From: Phylloscopus collybita
Lineage: Eukaryota > Chordata > Aves > Passeriformes > Phylloscopidae
Direction: 5' to 3'
NCBI GenBank assembly: GCA_027886175.1
Contig: JAJNNQ010000010.1
Coordinates: forward strand, 3,821,001-3,885,000
DNA length: 64,000 nucleotides
The position numbers were made by a program, and so were the translations under genes. Below the pieces are notes generated by a model. It saw nothing but the letters and a program-made list of their open reading frames with translations, searched no databases and had not been told where the DNA came from. This document shows, in pieces, positions 22,961-36,779 of the stretch (position 1 is its first letter; each line of letters starts with the position of its first letter).

Positions 22961-25591
22961 AATTTAAACATAAGATCCTTCTTCAGCTGAACTGGGGAAG
23001 GGAAGTCAACCAGTAGTTGAACACATTAACTGGTTCTGTGCAAACCATGTTCTCCCAGCCCCCAGACTTGCTTGAATTAACAGAAAAAAAAAAAAATCAT
23101 TCATACAAATTCTTTTGGTTACATATGTAAAACAGCTGATTCATATACAGGCTTCACACACCGGGTCAGAACAAATTGTCCTCAAAAGCAACACGGTTAA
23201 ATTGAGTGGAACTAGCCTCCACCAACTTCCAAGGTACATAATAGATATCATAAACTTGTCTTACTTGGCACCAATTTGACAACCTCAGTTTGAGAGAACA
23301 GAGAGTGAAAATGAGTTTTAAGCATTCAGCTACAAAGAAGTACAACATTCATTATGTACAGTCCTTTAACAGATTGCCCAGATTGTGGACGCCTTCAGCA
23401 GACTTGAAATTTAATCTCCCTGGTGCAGTTTTAGTCACTACATGTACCACTAATATATAGCTACTACTACAACATAGATTACTGTTTAATCCTGAGTTTT
23501 TCTTATATTGTCCATGTTGCTTAGCACATAAAACCCACTCTAGTCTTTAATGGATCTACAAGGCAAGAAGCCAAATTCCACTGAACCTGAGAAAAAGAGC
23601 TGAGAATCAGTACTTATCCCAAAACTGTCCAACAGTGGGCTATCAGCCACTTTGAACCTGTCCTGGATTCTCCCATGAGGTCTCACTAGCATCCATCAGG
23701 TCTGCCTTGGTGAAAAATTCTGTGTGTTCCAAAAAAGTGATTGAGAACCACGTGGCACTCATGCCATGCAAAAGTGAATTCAGCACTATAGCTGAATCCC
23801 TACAGATATAACCCAAAATGGTTCAGTGTGCCATGTCTGATTTACATCTGTGTAAAGGAGAAAAAAACTGTCTCCTGGGGAAGCATCTTATTGTGCCTTT
23901 GATTCTTAAAAGATTCTTTCTTTCTTTCCCCATTTTGGGAGGAGGAGACTATTTCATGTGGTTTCTTCTCCCTCTGCTTATTACTGATTCTCTTATCTTG
24001 CCTAAAAACAAAGTAAGAGAAAAGTCAGAAGTGTAATTCGACTTTTTCTTTAGGTCATTCTCAAGGTCACTCTGGCAGCAGTCTGATAAAATAAACAGCA
24101 TAAACCAAGAGGAAACCTAAATTACTGAGTCTGTTCCTACCAAAGTCAACGCACATCTGCACTGGTTAAACTGGGCATTTGATCAGGCTCAGGAGGGAAT
24201 AATTTGGTACTCAAAGCCACTTTGCCTTATTTTTTTTTCTAATTGCCATTATCTCAATCTCTCTAGCATAGTCCAGTTTTGGGCTTACACGACATGCAAA
24301 GTCTCACTGTGTTGTCAGAGACAATAACCATGATGCTGCTGCAGTGCCTCAATCACATCCCTGTGTTTTTATCTACTGCACTGGCTCCTGTGCTGGAACA
24401 CACGAGCATTTCCCACTGAGTTGTTGGTTTGACTTTCTTTAAAAGCTTCTCCCACCACCATCACTGTAAGCCTAATGCTGCATTCATAAAACCAAAAAAG
24501 TAGTCCTTGTGTTTGAATGGCAACATAATAAATCAAGTAATTTCTTTTATGTATTTCAAGTATACTTAACTGTGCAAAGTAAAGTTGTTTTTTTTTTCAA
24601 AACTGAAGCAAGTTCCAGTTTCCCAACTCAGATGGTCCACAGGATGAATATATGAAACACACTTTTTATTCAGTCATGCACTGAGACCATGTGTGTATTG
24701 TTGCACACATACACCTGCATGTACCAAAACACAGAGAGCATTTCAAAGGCACTTTGTGAGAGTTTGGAGCTGAATTCTGCCACCTTGCCCTTAGTCAGAG
24801 GAAGGGATTATCCACAAGGATTCTAAAATCCCAACTTCCTTAATAAAGTTGCCATCTAAATCTTTACTGGATGCTTTACTAATGGAGAAGAGAACCAAGT
24901 GATAACAGCTGTGATAATAAGCTTCTTATATTTGAAGCCTACAAAGAAGAAACCTGTGTCAACTTATCTTTCTAAGCAAAAGATCTATGGTAAACCTGGA
25001 AGCATGCTGTAAACCTAATAACATCGGGTTTTCTCAAGCAATGGTTTTAAATTGCTTTGAAGAGAAACTCCCATCAATGCAAACATCCAGGAGTCATCTT
25101 TTAAGTTTGAAAATTGTTTTTTCATCTGCCAAACAGGAAAAATAATTGATTGTCTTTTCACAAATTTGATCCCTCATTTTTAAACCAGACACAGGACTTG
25201 TGAAAATGTTTCTGAGGTAAGGCACAGTTTCACTATTCTGTTTCTTTTCCAAATGTGCATCTGCAATGAATATTCTGACTGTTCCACTTGTCTCTCTTTT
25301 CCAAATGCTGCTCTTCTTCTTTTCCCAAATTAGTTCTGCACAATCTTGGAATTTTACCCAAATATAGAGTAGTGTTTTACTAATATCTTTGCACTTCTCC
25401 ATAGATTTTCATGAGGTTAACAGCCTTTTGTATCTCCCTTTGCTAACCGGGGATTAAAAACACTACTTCAGTTATCCTCACCATTCCAAGTGAGGATACA
25501 ATCCCCAAATATCCCAGAAATTATCAACACTCGCCTTTTGATCACATTACATTCTCCACATCTCCCTAAGTATTAAAACCACACTCATCAC
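22961..25591. other. Noncoding, no gene seen
   Basis: AT-rich unique sequence. The longest frame is about 100 codons and has no recognisable domain. A perfect TCAAGGTCA (ERR/NR5A-type extended half-site) sits at 24061-24069, about the number expected by chance. No repeats beyond short A/T runs. Confidence 0.65.
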
Positions 25592-25935
25592 CATAAAATC
25601 ATGGAATGGTTTTGGTTGGAAGGGACCTTAGAGGTCATCCCGTCCCACCCCTGCCATGGGCAGGGAGACCTTCCACTATCCCAGGTTGCTCCAAGGCCCA
25701 TCCAACCTGGCCTTGGACACTTCCAGCCATCCAGGGGCAGCCACAGCTTCTCTGGGCAACCTCTGCCAGGGCCTCTCCACCCTCACAGGGAAGAATTTCT
25801 TCATAATACCCAATCTAACCCTACCCTTTTTCAGTTTAAAGCCATTCCCCATTGTCCTGCCACTCCATGCCCTTGTCAAAAGTCCCTCCTCAGCTCTCCT
25901 GTAGCCCCTTTAGGCATTGAAAGCTGCTCTAATGA
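25592..25935 (-). mobile_element. CR1 LINE 3' end, antisense
   Basis: The plus strand begins ATCATGGAATGGTTTTGG and GGAAGGGACC, the reverse complement of the CR1 3' terminus. It then continues through the usual UTR landmarks (CCATGGGCAGGGAGACC, CCAACCTGGCCTTGG) into reverse-transcriptase C-terminal coding. On the minus strand this translates around KKFFPVRVERPWQRLPREAV. The element is 5'-truncated near 25935 ('AGGCATTGAAAGCTGCTCT'). It is one of the best-preserved repeats here, and the reading frame over the coding part is still open for about 67 codons. Inactive fragment. Confidence 0.95.
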
Positions 25936-28675
25936 TATGATAATCATGATATGTGGTTTTCCTGAACCAAAAGCAGCTTCTGTAATAACTCTAGCCCTTG
26001 ATATGTAAGTACATTAAAACTGCCTTTCTTCTCTCCTGTCCTAATAATTAGCCTTCACATGAACTGCTTGGAATGATCTCTTGCAATCACGCTCACACTG
26101 TCCACCTGTACAGAAAGTTTCAAGTACTGAGACAGCATAATTTCTCTGAAAATAAAATATAATGACCATGGCAGCAAAGAGGACATTTAATTCTTCTTCC
26201 TTGAAGAAAAACCTTGGCAGTAGGATTTTGAAAATGAACACCACAGTCAGCTTTTTTTCCCGTTTTTTGACAGTTTGTGGCAAAGTTAAACAGCACTAAT
26301 GCATGCCATTTATTTCAGATAGATCAAAGAAAGAAAATGCATCATCAAGCAAAGTTTTCACACACTCTCTGCTTTTCTAGAGGGCTTTTTAATAGAAATT
26401 ACTGTCATTTAGCTCATAGATTATCTGGACTGAACAGGAGAGCAGCATCAGGTCATGGAACAATGATCACGCATGACCTTGGGATTTCTGAACATGCTCC
26501 TCAGACCTTTAGAGCAAGCCTCACCTGAAGTTCCTTATCAGCAACAAAGTCACTGCTCTTCCTAAAAATCTAAGAGTAATAACTCATGAGGGATAAGGAG
26601 GACAACTAAGTATCTGTTTGACTGCTTACTGAAGCCTTGGTATTTACCTAGACTACGAAACACAGCAAAATGTGTTCCTACTTATCTTCTACCAGCCAAT
26701 ATTGGTAGTTTTTGCCAGTTTGAAATATTTTACAAGCCCTTAAAACATTCACTTCAGGGCAAGGGTGCTGGCCTTATGCTGGCCAGCAAACATACTGAAA
26801 ATAAGCCTTGGCAAACAGTTTTGACAGAGATATTTTGGGCTTCAAGTTTTGTTGATAATGGACAGACACAATCAGTGCTACATGGTATTTTTATTAAAAC
26901 TAATTGTGCATATGTAAAAGGGATTAAAAACTGGGTGATGCCTCTCAACATGTTGTTAATAGGGAATCAGTCAAAAAAAAAAAAAGCCATTTCTGTGAAG
27001 ATGTGTCTTACACAGCTTGTCTTGATCTACTACTGCTGAGTGTACACATCAACAAACCATAAGGAAATAGAACAGGGATATACTCACAAATTTTCAAAGT
27101 AGATAAGAATATGTTGGATCACCAGCTGTGACTAAAATTTGCTTGCAATGCTTGGATGTGTAAACAGGGAGGAAAAACTAAGGAGGAAAAACAAGCAATA
27201 CATGCAGCAGTGATATTCAGTCATTAACAAATTACTTGATATAGAAAACTAAGATTGTTTCCCCCAAATTTTATAAAGACATAGTCAAGGTTTGGAAAAC
27301 CTGTTCTGCAGGAAGAGATCTCACATGCCCTCAATTTAAATGGATTGTACACAAAATTAAGGAGTTAGCCTGACTTCGAGGTAGAAACATGATATACCTG
27401 GTGAGGAAGATGCTTTTCTGTTCTCTGAAGAGAGTCATGAGCCTTACAGGTCTATCACATCCTGCAGAATGAACATGCCTACGGGCTCCAGAGGACAGAG
27501 TGGGAGACAGGAGCTGTGACAGGAGATGGGATGAACCTTATTCTCCATCTTCTCCCACAGCTACACCACAGGAGGGGACAAACCTCATGTTCAGGTTTAG
27601 TTGCAGGCCTGACCAAATTTAATATATATGCTGGAGTAAAGAGTCCTGTCTGAAGAAATAATGCTCTGGGTAAAATTCACTTCACTGGATTTAGCTTCCC
27701 AAAAGAGCCACTCATGTTTGCCTTGAGGATTGTTTTAGGGGAAGCTGTTTGTCATGCCAATATAATTCCCTTCACACAAAAGCACCGTTCTGTACTGGAT
27801 CCTAACAATCTATATAAAGTGATGTTATTACCAGAGTCACTATGTATATGTTGGCAATTACATATATTTTTCTTCTTTCCACTGTATAAATTTCCTTTCC
27901 CTAATAAAGTGTGCAAGGTTTCCCAAAGAGTTTAATAACCCAGACTCACTGAAGTGTAGCTGTTAAAATAAGCTAAACTGGTTTAACTTCTGAGCTGTCA
28001 GACCTAATTTCAAATGACGAGATGTGACCACTGTTTTCATGTGAATTGCTAAAATTAGGTAATTTCCAAACATATGCAATAAATACAAGGAAGAATGTCA
28101 AAGTTCAGAGGGTTTTTGTTGTGAATTTGCTTTCTTAAATGAAGTAAGTGGCCAAGAAAAAGCCATTAATTTGTTAAAATAATCTAAAATAGTTTAAACT
28201 GTTAACATACTAATAAGCCATGAAGAGTAGTGTTCCTGCAATCTAAAAAAGTTAATTTTCAAAAGGTATTTTAACTTTTTTTTTTAAGCTATCTGGTTCA
28301 ATCTTTTTTTTTCCCTTCAGGCAGTAAAAGCAAATGCATATGGCATGAAAATCTGTTAAAACATAGTACTTTACACCTTTGTTTGTACCTGCTCCAAATA
28401 TATTTGTCTATAAATTAACTGCACATGGTGGTTTTCACATTGGCTTATTTTATCCATGTGTTCAAGAAATTTAATACATCACTTGTGTTCCCTCAATTAC
28501 AGCTCAAGTCATCAGACAAAAAGAGGAGGAGTATAAACATAGCTACGTATTTTTGCATTTTATATGCAATTTATGCCCAAGGCATCAACCATATGTAAAA
28601 AAGGTGAGAAATAACCTTGTATTTCTACTTCATCTCAGGAGCTGAACTCTCTTCAATTACCAGTGTCTGAAGCAA
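25936..28675. other. Noncoding, no gene seen
   Basis: AT-rich unique sequence without a recognisable gene or transposon. It contains a short inverted repeat, GCTGGCC (26767-26773) with GGCCAGC (26781-26787), and an imperfect 14-bp tandem duplication (GGGAGGAAAAAC / AGGAGGAAAAAC) at about 27167-27193. Frames stay below 90 codons. Confidence 0.65.
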
Positions 28676-28835
28676 GTGGTGGATGCCCCATTCCTGGAAG
28701 TGTCCAAGGACAGGATGGACAGGGCTTGGAGTATCCTAGTCTGGTGGAAGGTGTCCCTGCCCGTGGCAGGGGGTGGGAGGGGATGACCTTCAAGGTCCCT
28801 TCAAACCCAAACCATTCTGATTCCGTGATTTTACA
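28676..28835 (+). mobile_element. CR1 LINE 3' end fragment
   Basis: About 160 bp in sense orientation: 'GGTGGATGCCCCATTCCTGG', 'GTGTCCAAGGACAGGATGGA', 'GGTGTCCCTGCCC', then 'AAGGTCCCTTCAAACCCAAA' and 'CCATTCTGATTCCGTGATTTTA'. This is the canonical CR1 3' UTR including the terminal ATTCTGTGATT-type sequence, slightly mutated. Only the UTR and the last codons are present. Confidence 0.93.
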
Positions 28836-31800
28836 GGCAGAAGATCATTTAGTGGCAGTGGTCTGCAAGGCAGATTATCCAGCAGGACCCACACAGTAAC
28901 CCCATGGTGTCCATCCCAACACCCATCACTCCTTTATGCTCTCCAGCAGCAGCCAGCACTCATGTCAGCAGCCAAACGTTCCTACTGGGAGTTTTTCTGA
29001 AGGAAACCCATGTATCTCAGGTATTTCCTACATGCTCTAAAGACACCCCAGGCCTGCCTCCTGCTCCTGTGAGGCAGGGTCCCAGTTTCAGCAAGGCTGT
29101 ATCACAGAACGCCCCGGGCTCTCCGCCAACTCCCTCGGCACACGCTTCCATGCAAAGCGGGACCGATGTTTGTTACATGTGGGCTGGGTCACCTCACCCC
29201 TCTCTTAATTTTAGCACATGTGAAATTTGCCATATGGGCAGCTCTGAAGAGTGAAGCCCTTCACTTTCTTGCAAGAGTAGTAGAGCACAATCTTTTCCAT
29301 TAATGTTACCTTAATGCATCTCATCCCTTGACATAACTTTTTAGGAAAACTGAGCTGGATCACCAACTCTAGTTCCCAGCTCCTGCAGACCACATGTTCC
29401 TTTTCCAGGATAATCCCAGCAAGAATTTTCAGGCTTGAGGGTTCACCTTCTCCATTCCCACCATTGTTCCTGTTCTCAGGTTGCTTTGAGATTCACTCCT
29501 GGAACAGTTCAAAGATTTGTTCTCACTTCCACCCTTAATTTAGCACCATGTTTTGCACCAATAATATTCTTGGTGTTATGGGCAGGCAAGAGAATTAAGA
29601 TTCTTCTTTCTATTCCCTCCTTGCAGTGGAAGCCTCAACTTTCAGGTACAGCAAGCCCATCTTTCTTGGTAGTTAGGCTGTGACCAGAAATCTCATTTCA
29701 TGTCACCCTTGCTATTAAATCAGCCTGCTCTGGATACAGACAAAGTTGAGACTTGAACCCTACACTGCTTCACCTGATGCAATTGTACACTTATTTAAAG
29801 AGGTTACATATGGAAAAGGTTAATTCCACAATCCTGCAAAAACTTGCCTAAATGCCCAACTTCAGGCATAGAAATAATTCCATTAAATTCAAATTACTCA
29901 AGCCCATTGAACTCAACGTGCCTATGCCCATGACTAAATTATAAGGCACAGGATTGTGGATGTAGAGATCGTTATCCATGACCCAATTTGGTGGGTCCTC
30001 ACATAAATCAGATAAGCAAATCCCTTTTGCTCGTGTTTGCACACTGCAGAATCCTTGCAATCCTGGATGTCTTAAGAGATGAAAACAGGGAGAAGCAGCC
30101 AAGTATCACAGGCACCATGGTGAATTTTCAATCATGCCCTCAACTATTTCGTTTGGTCACTTTTTAAGAAAAAAAAAATGTTATAAACAAAATTCAGCAC
30201 AGTTTCTTGGTGCTACTACATGAAGAGATCCATGTTCCAAATTTTAACTAAGCACTGCCTAAAGGGTGGAAATACTGTCTTTAGGAGCTTTCTTTCATTT
30301 TCTCTTCAAAGCTTAATTACATTACAGGAAATATTTGGCTAAGGCGTGGCTATTCATCATAGTATCTCTATTACCAGCATCATCAGAGAGGTTTCTGTCA
30401 ATTTTTCATTTTAACCTGGCTTTTACTTTCATAATATAATTATACCCCCTCATTTCATTTATGTTATAAAAAGAAATTACATTTCTTAATTTTCTTTTAC
30501 TAAAAGAAAAGCTTTTTCTTTAAAAAACCTATGTGGTAGTGTGCAACATATTTAGAGCTTACGATCAGCAATTTCTCTAAAGAGGAAGATTTCAGGAAAA
30601 AAGTGACTCTAAAAGTAATTTCAGCAGCAAAGTAGATTAAATATCCACCATATTAGTCACAGAGTATTAGATGGAATTGGATTGACTGGGGAGAGGTCAA
30701 AGAGTTGCTGAAGGTTTTAGCCCACCAGAGGAGCAATAAAATTCAACCATACTTAAAATCATTAGCTTTAAACCCTTTGATATTAGATTCAAACCTCCAG
30801 CGCTCACGGAAGGAACCTCCAAGCACCATGCCAGGCCAAAAGGAAACCCTCTAAGACATCTGCATTTCACGGAAACTTCTCAGTGAACTACAGGAGTGAC
30901 AACAGAAGGAACCCGCACATGCAGGAAACACCGAGCCAGGGGAAAGGAAAACGCAGCCTTTAAGGGAAGCTAATTGATCAAATAGCAAGATACTCACTTT
31001 AACAAGTTCTGGTGGGACCCAGGGGACGTTTTTTAGGTGGCAAAAAAAAAACAACCCCACCCACCAGTTCCTGCACAGTTCTTCCACTTGCTCCCAGTAC
31101 CAGGGCTCGTTTCTCCCTTCCTTTTCTGGTGATGACGAGGCACATTCCCCCTCCCAAAGGGCATCTGTGCTGAGCAAGTATGGCACCAAAATGAGACAAC
31201 CAGAGATCTGAACTGTGTGACACGATAAAGGAAAGACACCATGTGCTGACAGCAAGGCAAGGAGGGAATCTGAAAACGCAGAAGTCACCTAACACAGCAA
31301 CAATCCAAAAGACAGAGAAAAAGGCAGAGGAGTAATTAAAAACCCTGAAGAAAGTGATGGGTCTCAAGTTTTTGAATTGAGTCCCTATTTAATAGAAAGG
31401 ATGATTTCCACCCGAGAGAAGAGAGATAAAAGAAAGACTTTGCTGTAGCTAATAACCAACTGACATATTTCTGTTGGTTTTGTACATTTCTTCACTCATT
31501 TTGAAAATGACAAGTATAATTAAAGTTGTTAAATACATCGAGAGACTTGTCAGTCAACTAAAATATCAACTCTTATAAATTCTTCACAATAAGCACTGCA
31601 CACAGCACAATGCAGAAGAAATTAATCTCTCACCAGAAAGATTTAGTCATTTGATGATCCTAAAAAAAAAAAAAAATTCCCAGATTTTCTATTTCCTGGG
31701 GCAAAATGAACTTTTCTTCATATGTTTGTGGATATAAAATGCATGTGTTTAATTTAACTTCTGCAGTATGGCAAAATAAAAATCACAAGAACTATTTTGG

Positions 31801-32532
31801 TGCCTATTCTGAAATATGAAAGGGGGTTTCGCTTTAATGCACATCCTACAGGGGAGCACACTAGGGTTTTGGTGTTGTTTTTTTTTTTTTTCTGCACAAG
31901 TATGTTTTTTCAAAAAGGATAAAACAAACAAAAAAAAAGGATGTTCCAGAAAGGTGCATTTTAGGGACAAGTTGCAGTGGAAAAGACCCATGGCTGTGCC
32001 CTACCACAAGGCTCAAACACAATCCAGGGGATAATTAAATTTTGCATTAGGTATGTATATGCAGGATGATTTTAACCCCAACACATAAAACCCTCTTACA
32101 GCTATAGCTTTGCAAGCCATTCAGAAAGAAGCCAAACCCTCAAAGTGTGATTTCAGCACTCAGCTAATCCATGTGTGCTAACAGGTATGACATGATCCAA
32201 AAGGCTAAAAGCCTCTCAGGAGAGAAGAGCCCATGGAAACACATGAACTACTTCAGAAAAAAAGTGGCTGAAGGAAATAAACTACCCTGCAAAACGTGCT
32301 TCTTCAGTATTTAATAAGAAACAGTGCCTCAAAGCAGCCACCATCACTCTCCAGCATCTTATGAAGTTCTGATGAAACAGTGGGCTGAGTTTAGGTAAAT
32401 TCATGAGCAACTTGTGCATGTGCTGGAACACTCTGCTTCAGCCTCACATCCTGTGAGGATGACATGGGCTACACAGATTTTACAGTCTCTTTCCTGGGAG
32501 AAATGGAGCTGGGCACAGCTCAGGGCTCAAGT

Positions 32533-32549
32533 GGCTGCAGGGGGCACTG
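32533..32549 (+). promoter_or_regulatory. CTCF-like motif
   Basis: GGCTGCAGGGGGCACTG contains the AGGGGGC-R-CT core of the CTCF consensus on the plus strand, inside a locally GC-rich patch. The upstream flank matches less well (CTGC instead of CACC). Candidate only. Confidence 0.35.
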
Positions 32550-32790
32550 CAAGGCCAGGAGGGCAGCAGGCCCTTCCCTCCCCTCCTGAGTGTCCCCAGG
32601 GGGACAAACCCTTGAGAGGTGGGGGAAAAACAGGTCCCTGGGACAAACTAAAACTCTTCAGGGAAGCAAAACTCACAGGAAGATTAAGTGTATTTAATAT
32701 AATTCATGGAAAGGCATTCAAAAACTCATTTGAGTTTACAGTTTACAGCAGTAGCTGTAGTTGCTGTTTAAGTATAATCAGAGAGGAGCA

Positions 32791-32793
32791 CAA

Positions 32794-32825
<32 letters not shown>

Positions 32826-32940
32826 AAAAAAAAAAAAAAAAAAAAAACCACAAAAACGCCCCCCCACACAAAAATCAAACAGCAACAAAAAACCAAACAA
32901 ACAAAAAATAAAACAGACCAAAAAACCCAAACCAAACACC
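32791..32940. repeat. (AAAAC)n, poly-A27, A/C-rich tract
   Basis: Four perfect AAAAC units (32801-32820) run into A27 (32821-32847), then CCCCCCC and mixed AAAC/AACC. At about 150 bp it is the largest low-complexity block in the window. Confidence 0.92.
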
Positions 32941-35900
32941 AAAGGAAGATTTCACTTGGCCACTAAGACACATGTTCAAGAGCAAAGTCTGTGTGATAGG
33001 AGAGTAACTTCCACCTTGTTAAAACCTTCCAGGCTGAATTCCTTCTGGTACAGCAAGGATGAGCTTACTCTGGAGACTGGAACTGATGCTGTCTAAATTA
33101 ACTGGTGCTATACCTAGGTTCTCACGCTATAAATGAAGCAGCCCTGAATATGAAATAAATTTTAATTCTTACTTGAAACAGAACCCTTTTTTTTTTTTTT
33201 ATCTTCTCTCCTTTTTAAAGGCTGGCTTATGCTCTGGCAGTTTAGCACCCTCACTAGTTACAGCAGAATTTTTGATGATCACATGGGAGCCAGACCAGCC
33301 TCTCCCCTCCTGCCACTGGAAGGTCAATCCTCAAAGCAGCCCAGGCTTTGTTGTTGTTTAAACCTTGACAACACTGCTGGCATTGTCAGAAATAAGTGAA
33401 GGTTTATATACAGGGAATACCTGACCACTTGGAGCTGGATTGGGAACTCCTGTACAGAAAAGACTATCGATGAAGTTTACAAATATGCTTTACAAAGCAG
33501 GATAGTTGCTTTTGTACTTCATAAAAGTAAACATAGAGACATCATAAAATTTCTTTTCCCTGATGGAACTTATTGCTTTAAGCCATTTTGGTGAGTAGGC
33601 ACCAGTGATGTAGTAGAGTAAAATGTGTACTCACAAATATTATCTGAGAACACCCTTAAAATACCTCCAAGGATTTTATATGCTTGGTAGAATACACTAT
33701 CATATCAAAGCAATTCCTGTGTTTCATAATTTAAATCAGAGCTGCAAGAATGAGGCTGGGGTGATCAATTTCTTTTCAGGGATAGTGACTGAAAGAACAG
33801 TTGACATTTTGTAGGTTTTTTAGTGCCTAAAATAGTGTGTTTTCAATCTCTGAAGGCTTATTTTTCTTTCTAAAGATGGCGTGGGGCCTGGGGGACCCAC
33901 TTAAAGTTTCTTGCCATACTTGGCCAAGAAACACAAAGTGTTGGTGAAGTATAAACACAGAGCCCTTTTTCTTTGACCCATTCTGCAGTGTGATGGGATA
34001 GTGTTGTTAGTTTATGTGAGAGAAAATAGCATAGGCTTTCTGAAAAAAAAAAAAAAAAGTGGAATTGGATTAAGGCCTTTGTGCAAGCCTCAATGCTGAG
34101 GGGAATTAGCAATAGTTGTAGGCACTTAAAGGAGCTCTCATGCTGAAGCTTATCCCAGATTTTACACAATAAACATTTGAATATCAACAGTGTTTTGCAA
34201 CTTGCAGCACTAATGTATAAACTTCTTCCTTTTGAAACTCCCAAATCCCTCCAAACGTTCGCAATACCCTCTACATAAACATGTAGGGCCTATAGTGGAA
34301 AACACCCAGTCAGGGATGTAAGTCTGATTTTCTTATTTCTTTCTTTTTTATCACTGGAATCTAAAATGAGATCTAGTACCATTAGCTGGTTTAAGCACTT
34401 CAGAAGTTCTGTATTTTAACCAACTTCTCCCCCTCCAGCCTTGCTTTCCATTTAAAAGACAAGGAAAGATGTCAATGAGACATGAGCTTGGCTTGGGTAT
34501 CCTAATATTACTTGTTCCATGCTACAATAAAAAAGGCATTACAAAACTTTTGAAGTGATTCATTAGAATACTGATCTATCCCTCTTATCAGTAGGTTCAT
34601 AGCATTTTTTTAGCTCAACTAACAAACATAAACCATTCTACAACATGAACATGTGGGACAAGCGTTCAGTTCCCTTCCTTTAAACTCATCTGCAGGTGAG
34701 CAGGATGCAGAACAATGAGGAAAAGCTGGACTGCTTTCTGCTGGAGCTCTCCTAACATCCATGGAGCTGCTGTCATTGGCTTAAGGCCAAGCTTGGCAGT
34801 TAATGACAGGCTGATGACATTAGGTGTATAAATCCACACTGACTAGAGTTAGGGAAAAGGTCCATCTTTTCAGATAGTGCTCAGCCAGATTTGCAGTTGA
34901 CATGGCATTCCTACTGGCTTTTCTAGATGCCACTTAATTTTGGTATCCTGTTTAAAGGATGACAGCTGATTCAAGAACAAATTACTTCCACGATCTTGGT
35001 GTGAACCCAAAGTAAATCTTCTCAATACAGTATTTAATTATAAAATATTTCTCCCTCCCCCCCCAATTCCCTTTTTAACTCCTGTTGGGTAGGTATGCAT
35101 GTAATCAATTTTACATCTTTGTATCTGTAGCTGCCCACTAAAAGATGGAACAAAGAAACGAGCCCATGGTGAAATAGCAGGGTGGGAAAAACTTGGAGAT
35201 CATTTTTTGTTACAGTGTTTGTTTTGTGCTTGAAAGGACTGCGATAAGAAACTCATTGCATTAAGAAAAAATGAAGACATTACTGCCCTGTCCAGCTCTG
35301 AAGCATGTTGAAGCAGTTTGCCTATTGAATTTGATACAATGATGTATAGATGAATAAAGTTATCTCTAGTATTGAATGGGACGGTGTCAGTGGGAGGGTA
35401 AAAAGGGAGGAACTTGGAATCTGAAAAGAATACTTTTCCCCCCCTCTTTTTAAGAACTTGAAGGTCAGGGTCCAGCTGCCGTAAAAGGCTAGAGGACAAA
35501 CAAAATGCTGCACAGGCCCAAATAAAGACAACTATAGACACATAGCAGAGGTTTCCTGCTTCAAGTAGCTATTATATTAACCTACACTTTAGGCAAAGAG
35601 CATTTTAGGTTTCACACTGATGAAAACATAGGATGAGCAGAAGCATCAATAAAAGTTGCACCTTTAATGAAACTGATGAAACAGGCCAGCAAAGGTAGGA
35701 AACTGTTTTTTAAAAGAGGAAATTATGTTGATTCTAGTTTTCTTGAAACTAATTATTTTGATTGAGATAAGGCAGTAAACTTGCTTTTCTCTTCTTTGCA
35801 TCCAGCCAGGAACAATTCTAACAGATCTGTTGCCTAGCTCCTTGCAAGGCCTCTATCATAAACAGCAAGAAATGTAGAGTCTTGAAATTTGAGGTAGTAT

Positions 35901-36779
35901 ATAAATAATATATACTTGAACTCATTGTTCATTCATCCATGTTTATAAACTTTAATATTCTGATGAACTCGCTTTCACATTATGATCTGGGAAATAAGGA
36001 TAACAATCTTCAGTGAAGTAGTCAGAAGGGTTAATATCCCTGATGAGAGGGGAAAACTGCATTAAAACATCAAGTTGAGCTGCATTTTGTCATTCATGCT
36101 CAGTGCTGCTTATTGTTGTCTTGTAATTACTCTAAATTTAAATGTCTCCCCATAAGATGAAAGAATGGCTAGTATCTTTTTTTTTTTTTTTTTAAGAATA
36201 AAAACTACTAGGCTGTGCTGTTCAGCAGGGGGGAGGAAGGGGCTGGATAGCTTTGACTGAGTTTGCTTGGCTTTTTTTAAAACAAAAAAGAAACAGTGGA
36301 GTTAGAATAGCCTCATGATGTCAGGTTTCTAATATACATAGGAATAAATTTAGCAGCTTCAGATGACCATTATAAAAAACAACCCAATTCACTGAATTAC
36401 TGTTTTTTCAACATAGGTTGGTTTTAATTGTTTGGAGGGGGGGTTGCTGCTTTTATGTTGTATCACTGACATAAAATTCTAAAAAATTGTTCCAATTAAT
36501 TTAACTGATTGATTTAGCGTATACATTTTGCAGTAAAGAGTTCTCCTGATGCCACATAATCAAATAAGCCCTTTCCAAGTTAACTTCTAGACTAGATATT
36601 TAATCATGTAAGTTCGCAGAAAGGCAAAGGCAGAAACTAAAAAAAAAAAATCTTCAGTTAAAAAAAAATATTTTCACCTTCTGACAAAAATGTTTTAAGA
36701 AATAAAAGCTGGAAATGAAGGTTGAAGTATAACATGAAAAGAAAAAAAAGATGCAACAGTTAAGCCTTAAAAGCACTGT

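Larger units (their letters stand above)
28836..36779. other. Long noncoding stretch, no gene seen
   Basis: About 8 kb with no recognisable gene or transposon. Notable points are a GC-richer patch at 32430-32640 that includes a CTCF-like motif (32533-32549), the A-rich tract 32791-32940, A14 near 31663-31676, A16 near 34045-34060 and T17 near 36178-36194. Several antisense frames at 30851-31367 reach 145 codons but overlap one another in different frames and show no domain. The 165-codon frame at 32414-32911 opens with GTG and ends in lysine codons of the A-tract. Confidence 0.65.

Noticed and set aside
24061..24069. Perfect ERR/NR5A half-site TCAAGGTCA
   Set aside because: A single 9-mer is expected about once every 130 kb when both strands are counted, so one hit here carries no weight without other evidence.
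30851..31367. Antisense frames up to 145 codons
   Set aside because: Three overlapping frames on the same strand with no domain are typical of chance in moderately GC-rich DNA.
32414..32911. 165-codon open frame
   Set aside because: It opens with GTG and its last third is lysine and asparagine codons from the A-rich tract.
35885..35925. let-7-like TGAGGTAG followed by a TA-rich hairpin
   Set aside because: Only the seed region matches. The stem is 8 bp of AT pairs and the rest of the let-7 sequence is absent.
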